A stretch of 64,000 nt of DNA from Methanosarcina vacuolata Z-761 (GCF_000969905.1 NZ_CP009520.1:1674001-1738000), one strand, 5' to 3'; shown: positions 45,320 to 54,330, counted from the first letter of the stretch. Made by a program: numbers and translations. Notes: generated by a model not told the origin, from the sequence alone.

Positions 45320-46660
45320 TTATCTTTTTTGATTTTTTGCTCCGGTCTTCTGGAGCTGGTCACCTATTATTCGGTCTGCAATGCTAAGGAACTCCTCTAC
45401 ACTTCCAAGAGGGATTGAAGCCCCGGAAGCTACACTGTGCCCGCCTCCTCTTCCACCAACTGCACCTGCAGCTTCTCTAAGGGCAAAAGCAAGGTCAAGT
45501 CCCTTTGAGACAAGTTCACGGGTTCCTCTTGCCGAGACTTTCAGGATTCCTTCGGATTCATTTATGCAAATAAAAGGAAGTTCGGGGTGAAGGTAACGGA
45601 CGACCGTGCTTGCAAGGTTCCCGGTAGAAATGGCATCAGCAGTAACAACATACCAGAGATTCTCCCCTTTGCTAATTTTTTCTACGTTTTCTCTGGCGTT
45701 CAGTGTAAGTTTCTTCTTATGCTCTTTATTTAAAGAGATGGCTTCATTAATACTCTCCTGGTCTTTCAGGCAAAGAGAAATAGCCAGCCCGTAGATTTTC
45801 TGCTTTCCGCATGTGTCAAGGATGGAGATAAAATCGTAAACGTTTCTTACAAGCTCCCGATTCAGAAGCAAAACTTCTCCTATAACAGCCTCAATAGCTT
45901 CCGGGCTTGCTTGCCTGACAAGTTTCAGGGCGACAGCATTGGCAAGCCTTGAGATTTCCTCTTCAGACAGGTTTTCAATCTTTCCTGAAAGCCCGAGCTG
46001 GTTCAAAAATTCTGTAACTTTCTCAGGGTAACCGGTTATATCCAGAAAAGGTTCAGTACTGTATGCGAGCACGTCTACAAGGTCTCCATCTCCTACTTTG
46101 AGCCCCTTCCGAATAGAAACGACCCCTGCTTTTAAGGCTTCCTCCAGGATGAAGGCATTGGCCGTGTGAAAAAGTTGCTTATCTCCAATTGCACCTGCAA
46201 GGGCCAGCCCTGCAAGGTCAACGTTATCGGCTGCCAGTTCTCTGGCTACAAGATAGCAGGTGCCAGAAGCTGAGATATCAGTTGCTCCGTCGATTCCAAC
46301 CAGATGGGCATTTACAACGGCTTTTGCTGGAGATTGCCCTACAGGCTGGTGGTGGTCAAGCACTATAACATCAGCTTCCACCTTCTCAATAAGTTCAGGT
46401 TGCCCGCTGCCCATATCGCAAAAAATGACAAGGTCATTCCTGGAGATGCTCTTGTTCACGTCTTCAATAACAGCTTCATCCAGCCTTCCAGCTATCGAAA
46501 GCTGGAAACAAATGCCTGCCCGCAGCAGAGCCTGTGCCATTATCCCGGCTGAGGTCAGCCCATCAGCATCATTATGTGAGACTACGCGCACAAATCTGTA
46601 TTTCCGGATTTTTTCGGCTGCATTTTTTGCAAGATTTGTCAGATTCTCAAGCTCGCTCAA
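45320..46660 (-). CDS. Archaeal RecJ-like DHH single-strand exonuclease
   Basis: The 446-residue protein carries a full DHH/DHHA1 set: VRVVSHNDADGLTSAGIMAQ, VIFCDMGSGQ, VIVLDHHQPVGQSP, AGAIGDKQLF and the C-terminal GGRGGGHSVASGASIPLG. It matches the archaeal RecJ/GAN type that associates with GINS and the replisome and degrades single-stranded nucleic acid. The start codon is TTG (46658-46660) with GTGAT just upstream; ATG in the neighbourhood is out of frame. The gene precedes pcc1 in a two-gene unit. Confidence 0.92.
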   Translation of the reverse strand: MSELENLTNLAKNAAEKIRKYRFVRVVSHNDADGLTSAGIMAQALLRAGICFQLSIAGRLDEAVIEDVNKSISRNDLVIFCDMGSGQPELIEKVEADVIVLDHHQPVGQSPAKAVVNAHLVGIDGATDISASGTCYLVARELAADNVDLAGLALAGAIGDKQLFHTANAFILEEALKAGVVSIRKGLKVGDGDLVDVLAYSTEPFLDITGYPEKVTEFLNQLGLSGKIENLSEEEISRLANAVALKLVRQASPEAIEAVIGEVLLLNRELVRNVYDFISILDTCGKQKIYGLAISLCLKDQESINEAISLNKEHKKKLTLNARENVEKISKGENLWYVVTADAISTGNLASTVVRYLHPELPFICINESEGILKVSARGTRELVSKGLDLAFALREAAGAVGGRGGGHSVASGASIPLGSVEEFLSIADRIIGDQLQKTGAKNQKR

Positions 46661-47220
46661 AATCCATCACTCAAAAATTCAGTAATAAAGTCAAAGGATT
46701 ATTAGAAGATTAATTAAGATATGTTACTAGTTCATAAAGGATACCAGTCTATACAGGCTTGATAGTATAAAACTTTGTACATTCAATAACTGAAGAGTTT
46801 TCAGACAACATATACAAATTTTATTTAAATTTGTGCATAATCTTTGTTTTTAGAGTTATCTTTGTAAGGACATAGGTTAGTTTTGGAAAAATTGCACACT
46901 ACTGTAAAACTTGTATAAACCAGAGAAAACTTGGCTCTTCGCTGTTTCGAGTGAGTAACTTACACTTATCTCTTAAATGCCAAAGTAACATTTATAAAAT
47001 TTAGAAAACATTTACGGTTGAAAATCACATTCAAGCTTGATGTTTCTCTGTTTGGCCTATTACTTTGTAACTGATCAATTATTTTCAACCCCTCACAAAA
47101 CAACGAAGAGCCAATTTTGCGCTGAAATCTTTTCGATGGATAACCATTAGCTACTTTTACGACTATTATTAGTCAGTTTAAGTTTCTTCTAAATTGAGCC
47201 CAGTTAGATTTTAAAGATTT
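46661..47220. other. Intergenic stretch holding the long GGCTCTTCG element
   Basis: Contains the 180-bp element at 46933-47112. The rest is AT-rich without genes. Confidence 0.45.
46933..47112. mobile_element. 180-bp inverted-repeat element, copy D (GGCTCTTCG family, longer)
   Basis: Begins GGCTCTTCGCTGTTTCGAGT and ends CACAAAACAACGAAGAGCC; these ends are those of copies A, B and C. The interior, 80 bp longer, is different, with inverted internal parts (GTAAC...GTTAC). It may be an older or different non-autonomous derivative of the same parent transposon. Confidence 0.75.
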
Positions 47221-48897
47221 TTAAAGATAAGCTTCTGTGACATAATACCTCATCATCCTATGACTGTTAAAATAAGATGCTATCATACCTATTGAATTAT
47301 TGATTAGCTTGAACCATTCGTCTTGTTGTTCGTAGTACATAGGGACGACGATGTAGTAGAGTTTGTAATAGAGATCTTTGAGCTCAGCAAGTCTTGTTTC
47401 TTCTATAGAAATTTTTTCATCTGGTTTGGGCCCAATAGACCAACCTGTCACATCTTCAATCCACCCCTCAATCCACCAGCCATCAAGAACGCTAAGATTC
47501 ACTACTCCGTTATGGGCAGCTTTCATACCACTTGTACCTGATGCTTCGTAGGGACAGTTAGGAGTATTAAGCCAGACATCAACTCCAGAAACCATTTTTG
47601 CAGCAAGATCCATATTGTAATTTTCCAGAAATGCAATTTTTATTTCGTCACGAAGTGTTTTCATCACTTTATAAATATCCCTTATAATTTGTTTTCCGGC
47701 TTCATCATTAGGATGAGCTTTACCTGCAAAAATAAGCTGAATTTTGCCTCTTTTATTTATATTCCTGAGCATCTCAAGATCAGAAAGAATTAAAGTTGGA
47801 CGCTTATATGATGTCATACGCCGTGAAAAGCCTATTGTAAGAGTATCATAATCCATACCTATACCTGTTTTTTTGTTCACTTCGTCGATCAGATTTCTTT
47901 TTGCATTCCAATGTGCTTCCCAGAGTTCAGTGTCTGGAATTTCTCCGACTCTTATCAGAAGTTCGGGTTCATTCTCCCAATCCGGAAGATAGCGATCATA
48001 AAGCTTCCTGAAATAAGGGGAAGTCCATGTATAGGAATGAACACCATTTGTAATGGCATGAATTTTGTAGCCAGGGTAAAGTGCACTTGAGATCTGGCTG
48101 TGTCTTTTTGTAACGCCATTGATATAGTTCGACAAGTTCATAGCAAAAATGCTTGTATCAAAGTAGTTTTGCCCTCCATACTTGCGAAGGATCTCAACAT
48201 CGTTTTTATCCTGGATTAGATCTCCTACAAGCCCATAATCAAATTTATCATGCCCTGCTTCTACTGGAGTATGGGTAGTAAAGATACAAAGTTCCTTTAC
48301 TTTATTTGGGTCTAAGCTGTTTTGCTTCAAAAGTTCTAGAGCAAGTAAGCTTGAATGCCCTTCATTCATATGGTACTTTCTGACTTTGAACCCAAGAGCA
48401 TTAAGCATTCGTACTCCCCCGATTCCGAGTACTATCTCCTACTTGAGTCTATAGCGTTGATCGCCTCCATATAGAAAATCCGTAATCTTGCGGTCTTCCG
48501 ATTCATTTCCTTCAACATTTGTATCTAGAAAAATTATCGGCACGCAGCCTTCTATATGGCTCTTGTAAGTATAAGTCCAGGCTCTGAGTTTAACGTCTCT
48601 ATTCTGAATTTTTACTTTTACCTCTTCTTCGCAAAGAGTCATAAAACGCGAAGGATCCCACTCATCAGCATGTTCTGTTTGATTTCCTTCAGGATCAAGA
48701 ATCTGTCTAAAATAGCCTTTATTGCTTACCAGTGTTACTGCTACCAGTGGGATATTCAGATCCGCGGCTGAGCGGATAACATCACCTGCAAGACCCCCTA
48801 ATCCCCCTGCATAGGTCGAAATTTCACTACGAAGACCTATCTCCATTGAAAAATAAGCAATATTTTGTCTCTCCAGTACTCCGTGAAGATTCTCCAT
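47221..48897 (-). CDS. Alpha-glucan (glycogen/maltodextrin) phosphorylase with one in-frame TAG
   Basis: Read through one TAG, the frame gives a 558-residue GT35 phosphorylase. The N-terminal part has IAYFSMEIGLRSEISTYAGG and LVSNKGYFRQ; the C-terminal part has VRKYHMNEGHSSLLALELL, FSRRMTSYKRPTLIL and EASGTSGMKAAHNGVVNLS, where the Lys of SGMK binds PLP. It releases glucose-1-phosphate from storage glucan. The TAG (48439-48441) falls in GGDQRYRLK-TAG-EIVLGIGG, where relatives usually have Gln (QEI). No other lesion is seen, and the frame is maintained. In Methanosarcina UAG can be decoded as pyrrolysine, so the gene may be functional; the alternatives are two-part translation (next ATG at 48408) or an early pseudogene. 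Confidence 0.85.
48439..48441 (-). other. In-frame TAG, candidate pyrrolysine codon
   Basis: The codon replaces an expected CAG (Gln) by a single C-to-T change. The coding frame on both sides is intact and conserved. The next in-frame stop is the TAA/TAG at the gene end (47221). Confidence 0.75.
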
Positions 48898-49283
48898 ATC
48901 ATCAAGTCCTTTATTTTTTTTAAATTATAACTTGTTTTTTATATTAAAAATCATCACATTTTAAAACATTAAATATACATTTTTGAAAATAAACACAATT
49001 TTCTTTGAATAATGTCAACAAATAAATGAAAACGCTTTTAACACTTAACAATATATCAAAATTTTTGTAAAATTTGTTTTATATTATTTAAACATAACTA
49101 TTAAGCCTATCATCAAAGTTAATTGATATCGATTTTGATGAAAACAAAGAGTTTAATAACTGACTGGTAGACAACGAAAAAGTGCAATCAATTGCCAATA
49201 ATCAATGAAAATTCATTTAAAGAAATCTGTAAGTTGAATTTTAATGGCGATGGCTAACGATCTTGTTTTATCCGGATTTCTAT

Positions 49284-49338
49284 ATTTGTAACTAAATATT
49301 GTAACTATATATTGTAACTAAATATTGTAACTAAATAT
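49284..49338. repeat. 13-bp tandem repeat, four copies
   Basis: TATTGTAACTAAA units have GTAACT at 49288, 49301, 49314 and 49327, exactly 13 bp apart. Confidence 0.93.
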
Positions 49339-49436
49339 GAAACAAATCCAACTTTCAAATAATATTTGATAAGCAAAATTATTTCATACCCAAACACGTT
49401 TTTCCTACGGATAGTGGGACAAAAACCTGCGGACTT

Positions 49437-49577
49437 CTTCTCTTAGGAGAAAAGAATGAAACAGGAAGAGGCAATCCGGGAAACCGGCTCAGATCATACC
49501 AGCTAATCTGGGAATCAGCTAATCTGGGCATGGGGATTTAAGTTTCCGAAGGTGATTACTTGCCTTTGACGGAAACT
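49437..49577 (+). ncRNA. Structured 5' leader elements of mtaA
   Basis: TTCTC...GAGAA (about 49437-49452) is a small hairpin. CAGCTAATCTGGG is a direct repeat (about 49499-49528, two copies). AGTTTCCG (49541-49548) pairs perfectly with CGGAAACT (49570-49577), with AAGG/CCTT extending the stem. Together they indicate a folded leader, possibly a translational control element, ending 135 nt before the ATG. No known riboswitch family was recognised. Confidence 0.45.
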
Positions 49578-49712
49578 CTAAGAATTTTGATATGCCTCAA
49601 AGGGTTAGATGACTATAAGTTATATCTGAAAGATCAGTAGCATACGAGAATGTCGTAGAAAATTCAAAAGATCAAAAGCTTACAAATTGAAACTTAACAT
49701 GGGGAGATAATT

Positions 49713-50732
49713 ATGAGTAAGATGACACTTAAGGAGAGACTTTTAAACGCGCTTGAAGGAAAAGAAGTTGACAAAGTGCCGGTCTGTTCTGTAACCCAGA
49801 CAGGAATCGTTGAATTAATGGATGAAGTTGGGGCTCCCTGGCCGGAGGCTCATTCTGATCCTGAAAAAATGGCGAAGCTTGCGATTGCAAACTATGAATT
49901 AAGCGGGCTTGAAGCTGTAAGAGTTCCATATTGCCTGACTGTGCTTGCCGAAGCTATGGGCTGTGAGGTTAATATGGGAACCAAAAACAGGCAGCCTTCA
50001 GTTACTGCACATCCCTATACCAAAGACCTTGAAGGCATGGAAATGCCTGAGAACCTGCTTGATATGGGGAGAATCAGGGCTGTACTTGATTCAATCAAAC
50101 TTATAAGGGAAAAAGTAGGGCCAGATGTACCTATTATAGGAGGAATGGAAGGACCTATTACTCTTGCTTCCGATCTGGCGAGTGTAAAGTCCTTTATGAA
50201 ATGGTCTATTAAAAAGCCTGATCTGTTACATCAGGTACTGGATTTCGCAACTGATGCCACAATAGCGTATGCAAATTCAATGGTTGTTGCAGGAGCAGAC
50301 ATCATCTCCGTTGCCGATCCTGTAGCATCTCCTGACCTGCTGAGTCCAGAATCTTTTAAAAATGATCTCCAGTCAAGGTTGCAGAAGTTTTCCTCAAACG
50401 TAAATTCTGTTACGGTACTGCATATATGTGGAAGTGTGTCCCCTATCCTTAACTATATGGCAGATTGCGGTTTCGAAGGTTTGAGCGTTGAAGAAAAAGT
50501 TGGCAGTATTAAGAAGGCTAAGGAAGTGCTTGGGGATAGAGCAAGGCTCGTAGGAAATATCTCAAGTCCTTTTGTTCTGCTTCCTGGTCCTGTCGATAAG
50601 ATAAAAGAAGAATCGAAAAAAGCGATTTCCGAAGGTGTAGATGTACTGGCGCCTGGCTGCGGAATTGCACCTATGACTCCGCTTTTCCACATTAAAGCGA
50701 TGGTCGAGGCAAGAGACGAATACTACGCTTGA
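49713..50732 (+). CDS. mtaA: MtaA, methylcobamide:coenzyme M methyltransferase (methanol-specific)
   Basis: The 339-residue protein matches Methanosarcina MtaA closely in memory: MTLKERLLNALEGKEVDKVP, CSVTQTGIVELMDEVGAPWP, and CEVNMGTKNRQPSV. The zinc ligands are in VTVLHICGSV (His and Cys) and APGCGIAPMTP (Cys), and the fold is the UroD-like TIM barrel. It transfers the methyl group from MtaC methyl-corrinoid to coenzyme M. GGGGAG eight bases upstream of the ATG is the ribosome site. It is convergent with mtaCB, so the three genes of the methanol pathway form one cluster. A long structured leader precedes it. Confidence 0.95.
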   Translation: MSKMTLKERLLNALEGKEVDKVPVCSVTQTGIVELMDEVGAPWPEAHSDPEKMAKLAIANYELSGLEAVRVPYCLTVLAEAMGCEVNMGTKNRQPSVTAHPYTKDLEGMEMPENLLDMGRIRAVLDSIKLIREKVGPDVPIIGGMEGPITLASDLASVKSFMKWSIKKPDLLHQVLDFATDATIAYANSMVVAGADIISVADPVASPDLLSPESFKNDLQSRLQKFSSNVNSVTVLHICGSVSPILNYMADCGFEGLSVEEKVGSIKKAKEVLGDRARLVGNISSPFVLLPGPVDKIKEESKKAISEGVDVLAPGCGIAPMTPLFHIKAMVEARDEYYA

Positions 50733-51198
50733 ATACTCACACAGAAAAACGAATTTAACTAATTTTTCTATTATTTTTTTACGAATTTTTCACTAATTTT
50801 TATTAACATTTTTTATTGTCATTTTCAATTTTTTAATATGTTATATGTGCTGCTCGTATCCCATCCAGGGAGGACGGGATCTCGTTCACTTCTTTCTCTC
50901 AAGCAGTCTATTTCTTGATTATATATTCTTATTGTAATTGTTTTGACCGGTTTTTTCGTGTCCTTCATAATTGTAGATCTTGAGTAAATTAAGTGTTAAT
51001 TTGTACAATCACAACTATATAGTGTTCACTCAACTGTTGCTGCTTAACAGAAAAACCTTCAGTGCTAAATGAGTCGGCCAGTACTAAATATTTCTATATA
51101 AATATATCAGGAAACCAAAAAACTACACTCTAAATTTATCAAGAAAACCAGAAAACTACACTCGGGATTTTAAAAAAGGAAAAAGGAGAATTGCCTTA
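50733..51198. other. Convergent intergenic region between mtaA and mtaB
   Basis: T-rich runs directly after mtaA (TTTTTCTATTATTTTTTTAC at about 50764) suggest termination. No gene is seen. A degenerate AAACCAgAAAACTACACTC direct repeat is at about 51112-51163. Confidence 0.5.
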
Positions 51199-52584
51199 TT
51201 AGAGGTCGTAGTTCTCCGGCTTGAATACTTTGACTTCCTGTTTATACTTTGTAAGGCAGTCACTCATGAACTTTTCTTTGTCGTCGGTGAGGGCCTCAAA
51301 AGCGGCCTTTGCGTCTGCAAGGGCTTTAGCTTCGAATCTGGAGAGCTCGAGTTTACCCCTTGCTCCTTCTTCGACAATATTAATGCATTCGATAGCGGCG
51401 TTCTTGGCACGGAGGTAAATATCATTTCCGTCTTTTGCAATTGCCTGTCCTACTCTGTAGGCGTTCGGGTATGCGAGTACATAGCCCTGTGCGTCTCTGT
51501 ATATATCCGAAGCTACGAACATGTCCCTGAGTATTTTTTCATTACCTGAATCAAGAGCAACATTCATTAGGGCACAGTCATAAGCTAAGGTTTCTCCCCA
51601 ACACTGAACTGTGGTACCGCCGAATTCGCCGTGATACTCAACAGATTCATTGGACCAGAGGTCGCAGCACTGCATGACAATGTTACCCATCAGGTCGGAG
51701 TGAGCACAGGTTGAAGTTTTACCTTCCTGAGCTATCGGGACACCTGCAATGGATTTTACAATGGTATTTTCGTAACCACAGTCCTTTCCAGGGCCGACTG
51801 CACCGGCTTCGTAAGCAACGAGAGATCTTGCGGCAGAAATCGTCCTTGCAATGATTGCAAGTGTGTGGGCGAGGTTCTTGTCCAGCAGCCCGCCTGCAAT
51901 GAACATCGCAGTGTTTGCCTGGGCACAGTCTGTGTCACCTGATGCTATTACATTATTCTTTTTTGCAACTGATGCGATGTCTTGCCAGATCATTTCCATA
52001 TCTATGCTGCCGAGAACACCTATGCCGTAAAGTACTCCGGCCATGTCGTTCCTGAGGATTGCATAGTCAAATACTTCTTTTCCACCCATTGACTCTACTG
52101 CAAGCATATCAGCACCGTTCTGGGCACACTGTTCGAATGCCTCCATAAAGACGCTGTACTTGTCTCCTCTGAGAGCGAGGAAGTCTCTGGTCTCGCGGAT
52201 GTCACCAATGGTGTGGCGGAGTGCGCACTTTATGCCGTATTCATCATGGTAATCTTCCATGATAGTTTTCTGGGCGTGTGCAACGGCTGCTCCCCAATCA
52301 GGGTGATTGGACATCTGCTGAACATGTTCGGTTTCAAGCACGACAGCTGGAGCTCCGATTTGAACCATCCTTGCCATAATGTCGGTAGTGATCCTTTCGT
52401 ATTCCTTTATGAGCTTTTCTTTGGATGCTCCTGCTTCAGGTCTTGGGGCATAGTTTACTTCGGGAGTTGTGTAACCGGCACCGATTTCAAGTCCCAGCCC
52501 TGTTTTAACTGGCGTGACAGCTTTTCCGAAAACCATGTCATCTGCGCTTGCATAAGCCATTTTAGTACATCTTGTTACTGCCAT
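51199..52584 (-). CDS. mtaB: MtaB, methanol:corrinoid methyltransferase
   Basis: The 461-residue protein matches MtaB along its length: GLEIGAGYTTPEVNYAPRPE, ERITTDIMARMVQIGAPAVV, and the zinc site with Glu in MLAVESMGGKEV, Cys in SGDTDCAQANTA and Cys in GPGKDCGYENTI. It activates methanol and moves its methyl to the Co(I) of MtaC. It starts 12 bp after mtaC with a GGAGATGGAGT ribosome site and is translated from the same leftward transcript. Confidence 0.97.
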   Translation of the reverse strand: MAVTRCTKMAYASADDMVFGKAVTPVKTGLGLEIGAGYTTPEVNYAPRPEAGASKEKLIKEYERITTDIMARMVQIGAPAVVLETEHVQQMSNHPDWGAAVAHAQKTIMEDYHDEYGIKCALRHTIGDIRETRDFLALRGDKYSVFMEAFEQCAQNGADMLAVESMGGKEVFDYAILRNDMAGVLYGIGVLGSIDMEMIWQDIASVAKKNNVIASGDTDCAQANTAMFIAGGLLDKNLAHTLAIIARTISAARSLVAYEAGAVGPGKDCGYENTIVKSIAGVPIAQEGKTSTCAHSDLMGNIVMQCCDLWSNESVEYHGEFGGTTVQCWGETLAYDCALMNVALDSGNEKILRDMFVASDIYRDAQGYVLAYPNAYRVGQAIAKDGNDIYLRAKNAAIECINIVEEGARGKLELSRFEAKALADAKAAFEALTDDKEKFMSDCLTKYKQEVKVFKPENYDL

Positions 52585-52596
52585 TACTCCATCTCC

Positions 52597-53364
52597 TCAG
52601 TGTCTATGGAATTTCTCCCTCAGTTTCACAATGTTGTCTCCATTTGCCTTGATGAAATCGGCTATTTTCGCGGCATCGGCTGCTTCCTCACCGTACACGC
52701 CAAGCTCATACTCTGACACGAAGTCCTGGTTGACAGCACCACCGCCGCATGCGAATGGAATCCTGTAGCCTTTCTCCAGAAGTTTGTCATTAACTTCCTT
52801 GAATGCATACATAGTCGTTGTCATGAGGGCTGTACCTGTAAGCATGAGGGGCTTTTCTTTCTCCACGGCAGCTATTACTTCGTCCACAGGGACATCTCTT
52901 CCAAGATCCACTACATCATAGCCGGCTGCTCTCAGTAGTGCGGCCACAATGTTCTTTCCGATATCGTGCACGTCACCTTCTGCAACGTGACAAACGATTT
53001 TTCCTTTGGTTTCAGGTGATTTTCCTGCTTTCTGCTTAACGTATTCGATACCTTCCAACATGGCATCAGCAGACATCATGACGTTTGGCAGGAAAATAAC
53101 TCCCTCATCATAAAGCCTAGAGACTACTCCCATTCCAACCATCAATGCGTCATTAATAAGGGAGATCGGGTCTTTTCCGGAACTGATAGCCTTTTCCAAC
53201 CCCTCAACAACATCATCCTCTTCGCCTTCAAAGATGGCCTTTGCAATCGGATAAATCATTGAATCCTTTGGGTAAAGTTCTTCTGCAGCCTCTTCTGGTG
53301 TCATTTCCTTTTCCATTTTTACGTTGTAACGAACCAGAATGCCACTGGGATCTATATCTATCAA
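52597..53364 (-). CDS. mtaC: MtaC, methanol-specific corrinoid protein
   Basis: The corrinoid-binding domain shows GDVHDIGKNIVAALLRAAGY with the His that ligates cobalt, followed by GTALMTTTMYAF and FACGGGAV. The N-terminal helical cap (TPEEAAEELYPKDSMIYPIA) matches MtaC. The open frame starts with ATG at 53379, but GGAGGT lies only after that ATG, and the TTG at 53362-53364 sits seven bases beyond it; starting there gives MIDIDPSGILVRYN, which lines up with the known MtaC N-terminus. It is the first gene of mtaCB. Confidence 0.95.
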   Translation of the reverse strand: MIDIDPSGILVRYNVKMEKEMTPEEAAEELYPKDSMIYPIAKAIFEGEEDDVVEGLEKAISSGKDPISLINDALMVGMGVVSRLYDEGVIFLPNVMMSADAMLEGIEYVKQKAGKSPETKGKIVCHVAEGDVHDIGKNIVAALLRAAGYDVVDLGRDVPVDEVIAAVEKEKPLMLTGTALMTTTMYAFKEVNDKLLEKGYRIPFACGGGAVNQDFVSEYELGVYGEEAADAAKIADFIKANGDNIVKLREKFHRH

Positions 53365-53612
53365 ATGTCTAACCTCCATTTTGGCATTTGAGGAGCAAAT
53401 AATCCCTGAGTATTTACAGGGGTAAAAATCGGGTTAAAAACCAAACTTCTCCTGAGATTGATCTTGATCTTATATCTTGATCTTATTTTGGTATTTAACA
53501 TTCTCCTTTTTTTCACAGATACAACTACGCGAGATCCAAACAGGTATAAAATCCCAAATTCTTCCCAATTTCTTAAAGGGACTCCTAACTCCTCTTAATT
53601 TAATTGGAATCC

Positions 53613-53624
53613 TATATATATAAA
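53613..53624 (-). promoter_or_regulatory. TATA box of mtaCB
   Basis: On the minus strand TTTATATATA (53615-53624 reversed) preceded by GAG is a good archaeal TATA box. Transcription starting about 25 bp on would give a leader of some 220 nt before mtaC, in line with long leaders known for such genes. Confidence 0.55.
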
Positions 53625-54060
53625 ACTCACTGAGCAAGTTTAAGGTTCTAATACTGAACTTCAGGCTGTAATTTTCTTTATTGAGGGGCCTTGTTACTCT
53701 TAATGTCCAGTTTTTATGAATTTTCTTTTAAATCAGATATAGTTTGAAAATCTGTACAATTGTTAATACTAAAAGAGTTTTTATAACAGTATGTGGCTCT
53801 TAATTTTTTGGCAGGTTAAGTTAATTTTCAGAAAATAATTTGTAATGAAAAGCAGTCAATAACTTTCAAAATAAAATCCTGCACTTTAATAATAACTATA
53901 TTTTATCTTATCTTTTCTTTCTTAACTTAATCTCTTTTGGAAAAAATATATCTTTCAGCCTTTAGTTTAGTTTGTCTGAAAGCATTTTCTCGAAAGATAT
54001 ATATATCAGTAATGCATTTAGAGGATCCCTGATCTAAGAAGGTCAGTAATCCTTAAATCT

Positions 54061-54100
54061 ATAGATTTTTGCAAAAATCATTTTTTGCGGAAAAATCTAT
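54061..54100. repeat. Long perfect-arm hairpin upstream of the rRNA promoters
   Basis: ATAGATTTTT (54061-54070) and AAAAATCTAT (54091-54100) are exact reverse complements; the inside GCAAAAA and TTTTTTGC pairs further. The stem covers almost all 40 nt. It could be a terminator for leftover transcription, a cruciform or a protein-binding palindrome. Confidence 0.7.
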
Positions 54101-54120
54101 GGTCAAAAATTATTCAAACA

Positions 54121-54163
54121 AAACCTTTATATAGGAAAAATTCCTTCTATATATCCCTCACAA
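54121..54163 (+). promoter_or_regulatory. rRNA promoter P1
   Basis: CTTTATATA followed after 14 bases by TATATATCCCTCACA. The same arrangement returns twice downstream, so it is likely a genuine promoter unit with initiation near the CCCTC. Confidence 0.65.
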
Positions 54164-54287
54164 AAGGCAAAATTGTGAGCATTCGACTCTCTTACTATAA
54201 TGTAAGGTTATAATGGCAGTATCTCTATAGATTCAAGCAAATTTTTCATTTTGCTACGGATCTCAGAGTAAAAAATTGCCTGAGAGT

Positions 54288-54330
54288 AAAGCTTTATATA
54301 CAAGAAATGTCTTGTATACATCCCTCACAC
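54288..54330 (+). promoter_or_regulatory. rRNA promoter P2
   Basis: AAAGCTTTATATA, then CAAGAAATGTCTTG, then TATACATCCCTCACA. It is nearly identical in layout and sequence to P3, 70 bp downstream. The CAAGAAATGTCTTG spacer is an imperfect palindrome. Confidence 0.8.

Larger units (their letters stand above)
48898..49712. promoter_or_regulatory. Long divergent region and structured leader of mtaA
   Basis: An 815-bp divergent region. 48900-49130 is highly A/T-rich with TATA-like boxes (TTTATATTATTTAAAC at 49078). A 13-bp tandem repeat lies at 49284-49338. From about 49400 to 49600 the G+C rises and stem-loops and a short direct repeat (listed) occur directly before mtaA. A long untranslated leader is known for methanol genes of Methanosarcina and fits here. 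Confidence 0.55.
53365..54120. other. Divergent intergenic region between mtaC and the rRNA promoters
   Basis: Holds the mtaCB leader and promoter, then AT-rich DNA. A 40-nt hairpin at 54061-54100 is listed separately. A weaker TATA-like AGATATATATATCAG near 53994 could be another rRNA promoter. No gene is supported. Confidence 0.5.

Noticed and set aside
53336-53350. GCCACTG, resembling a B12-box (cobalamin riboswitch)
   Set aside because: It is inside the mtaC coding sequence on the opposite strand and lacks other riboswitch parts.
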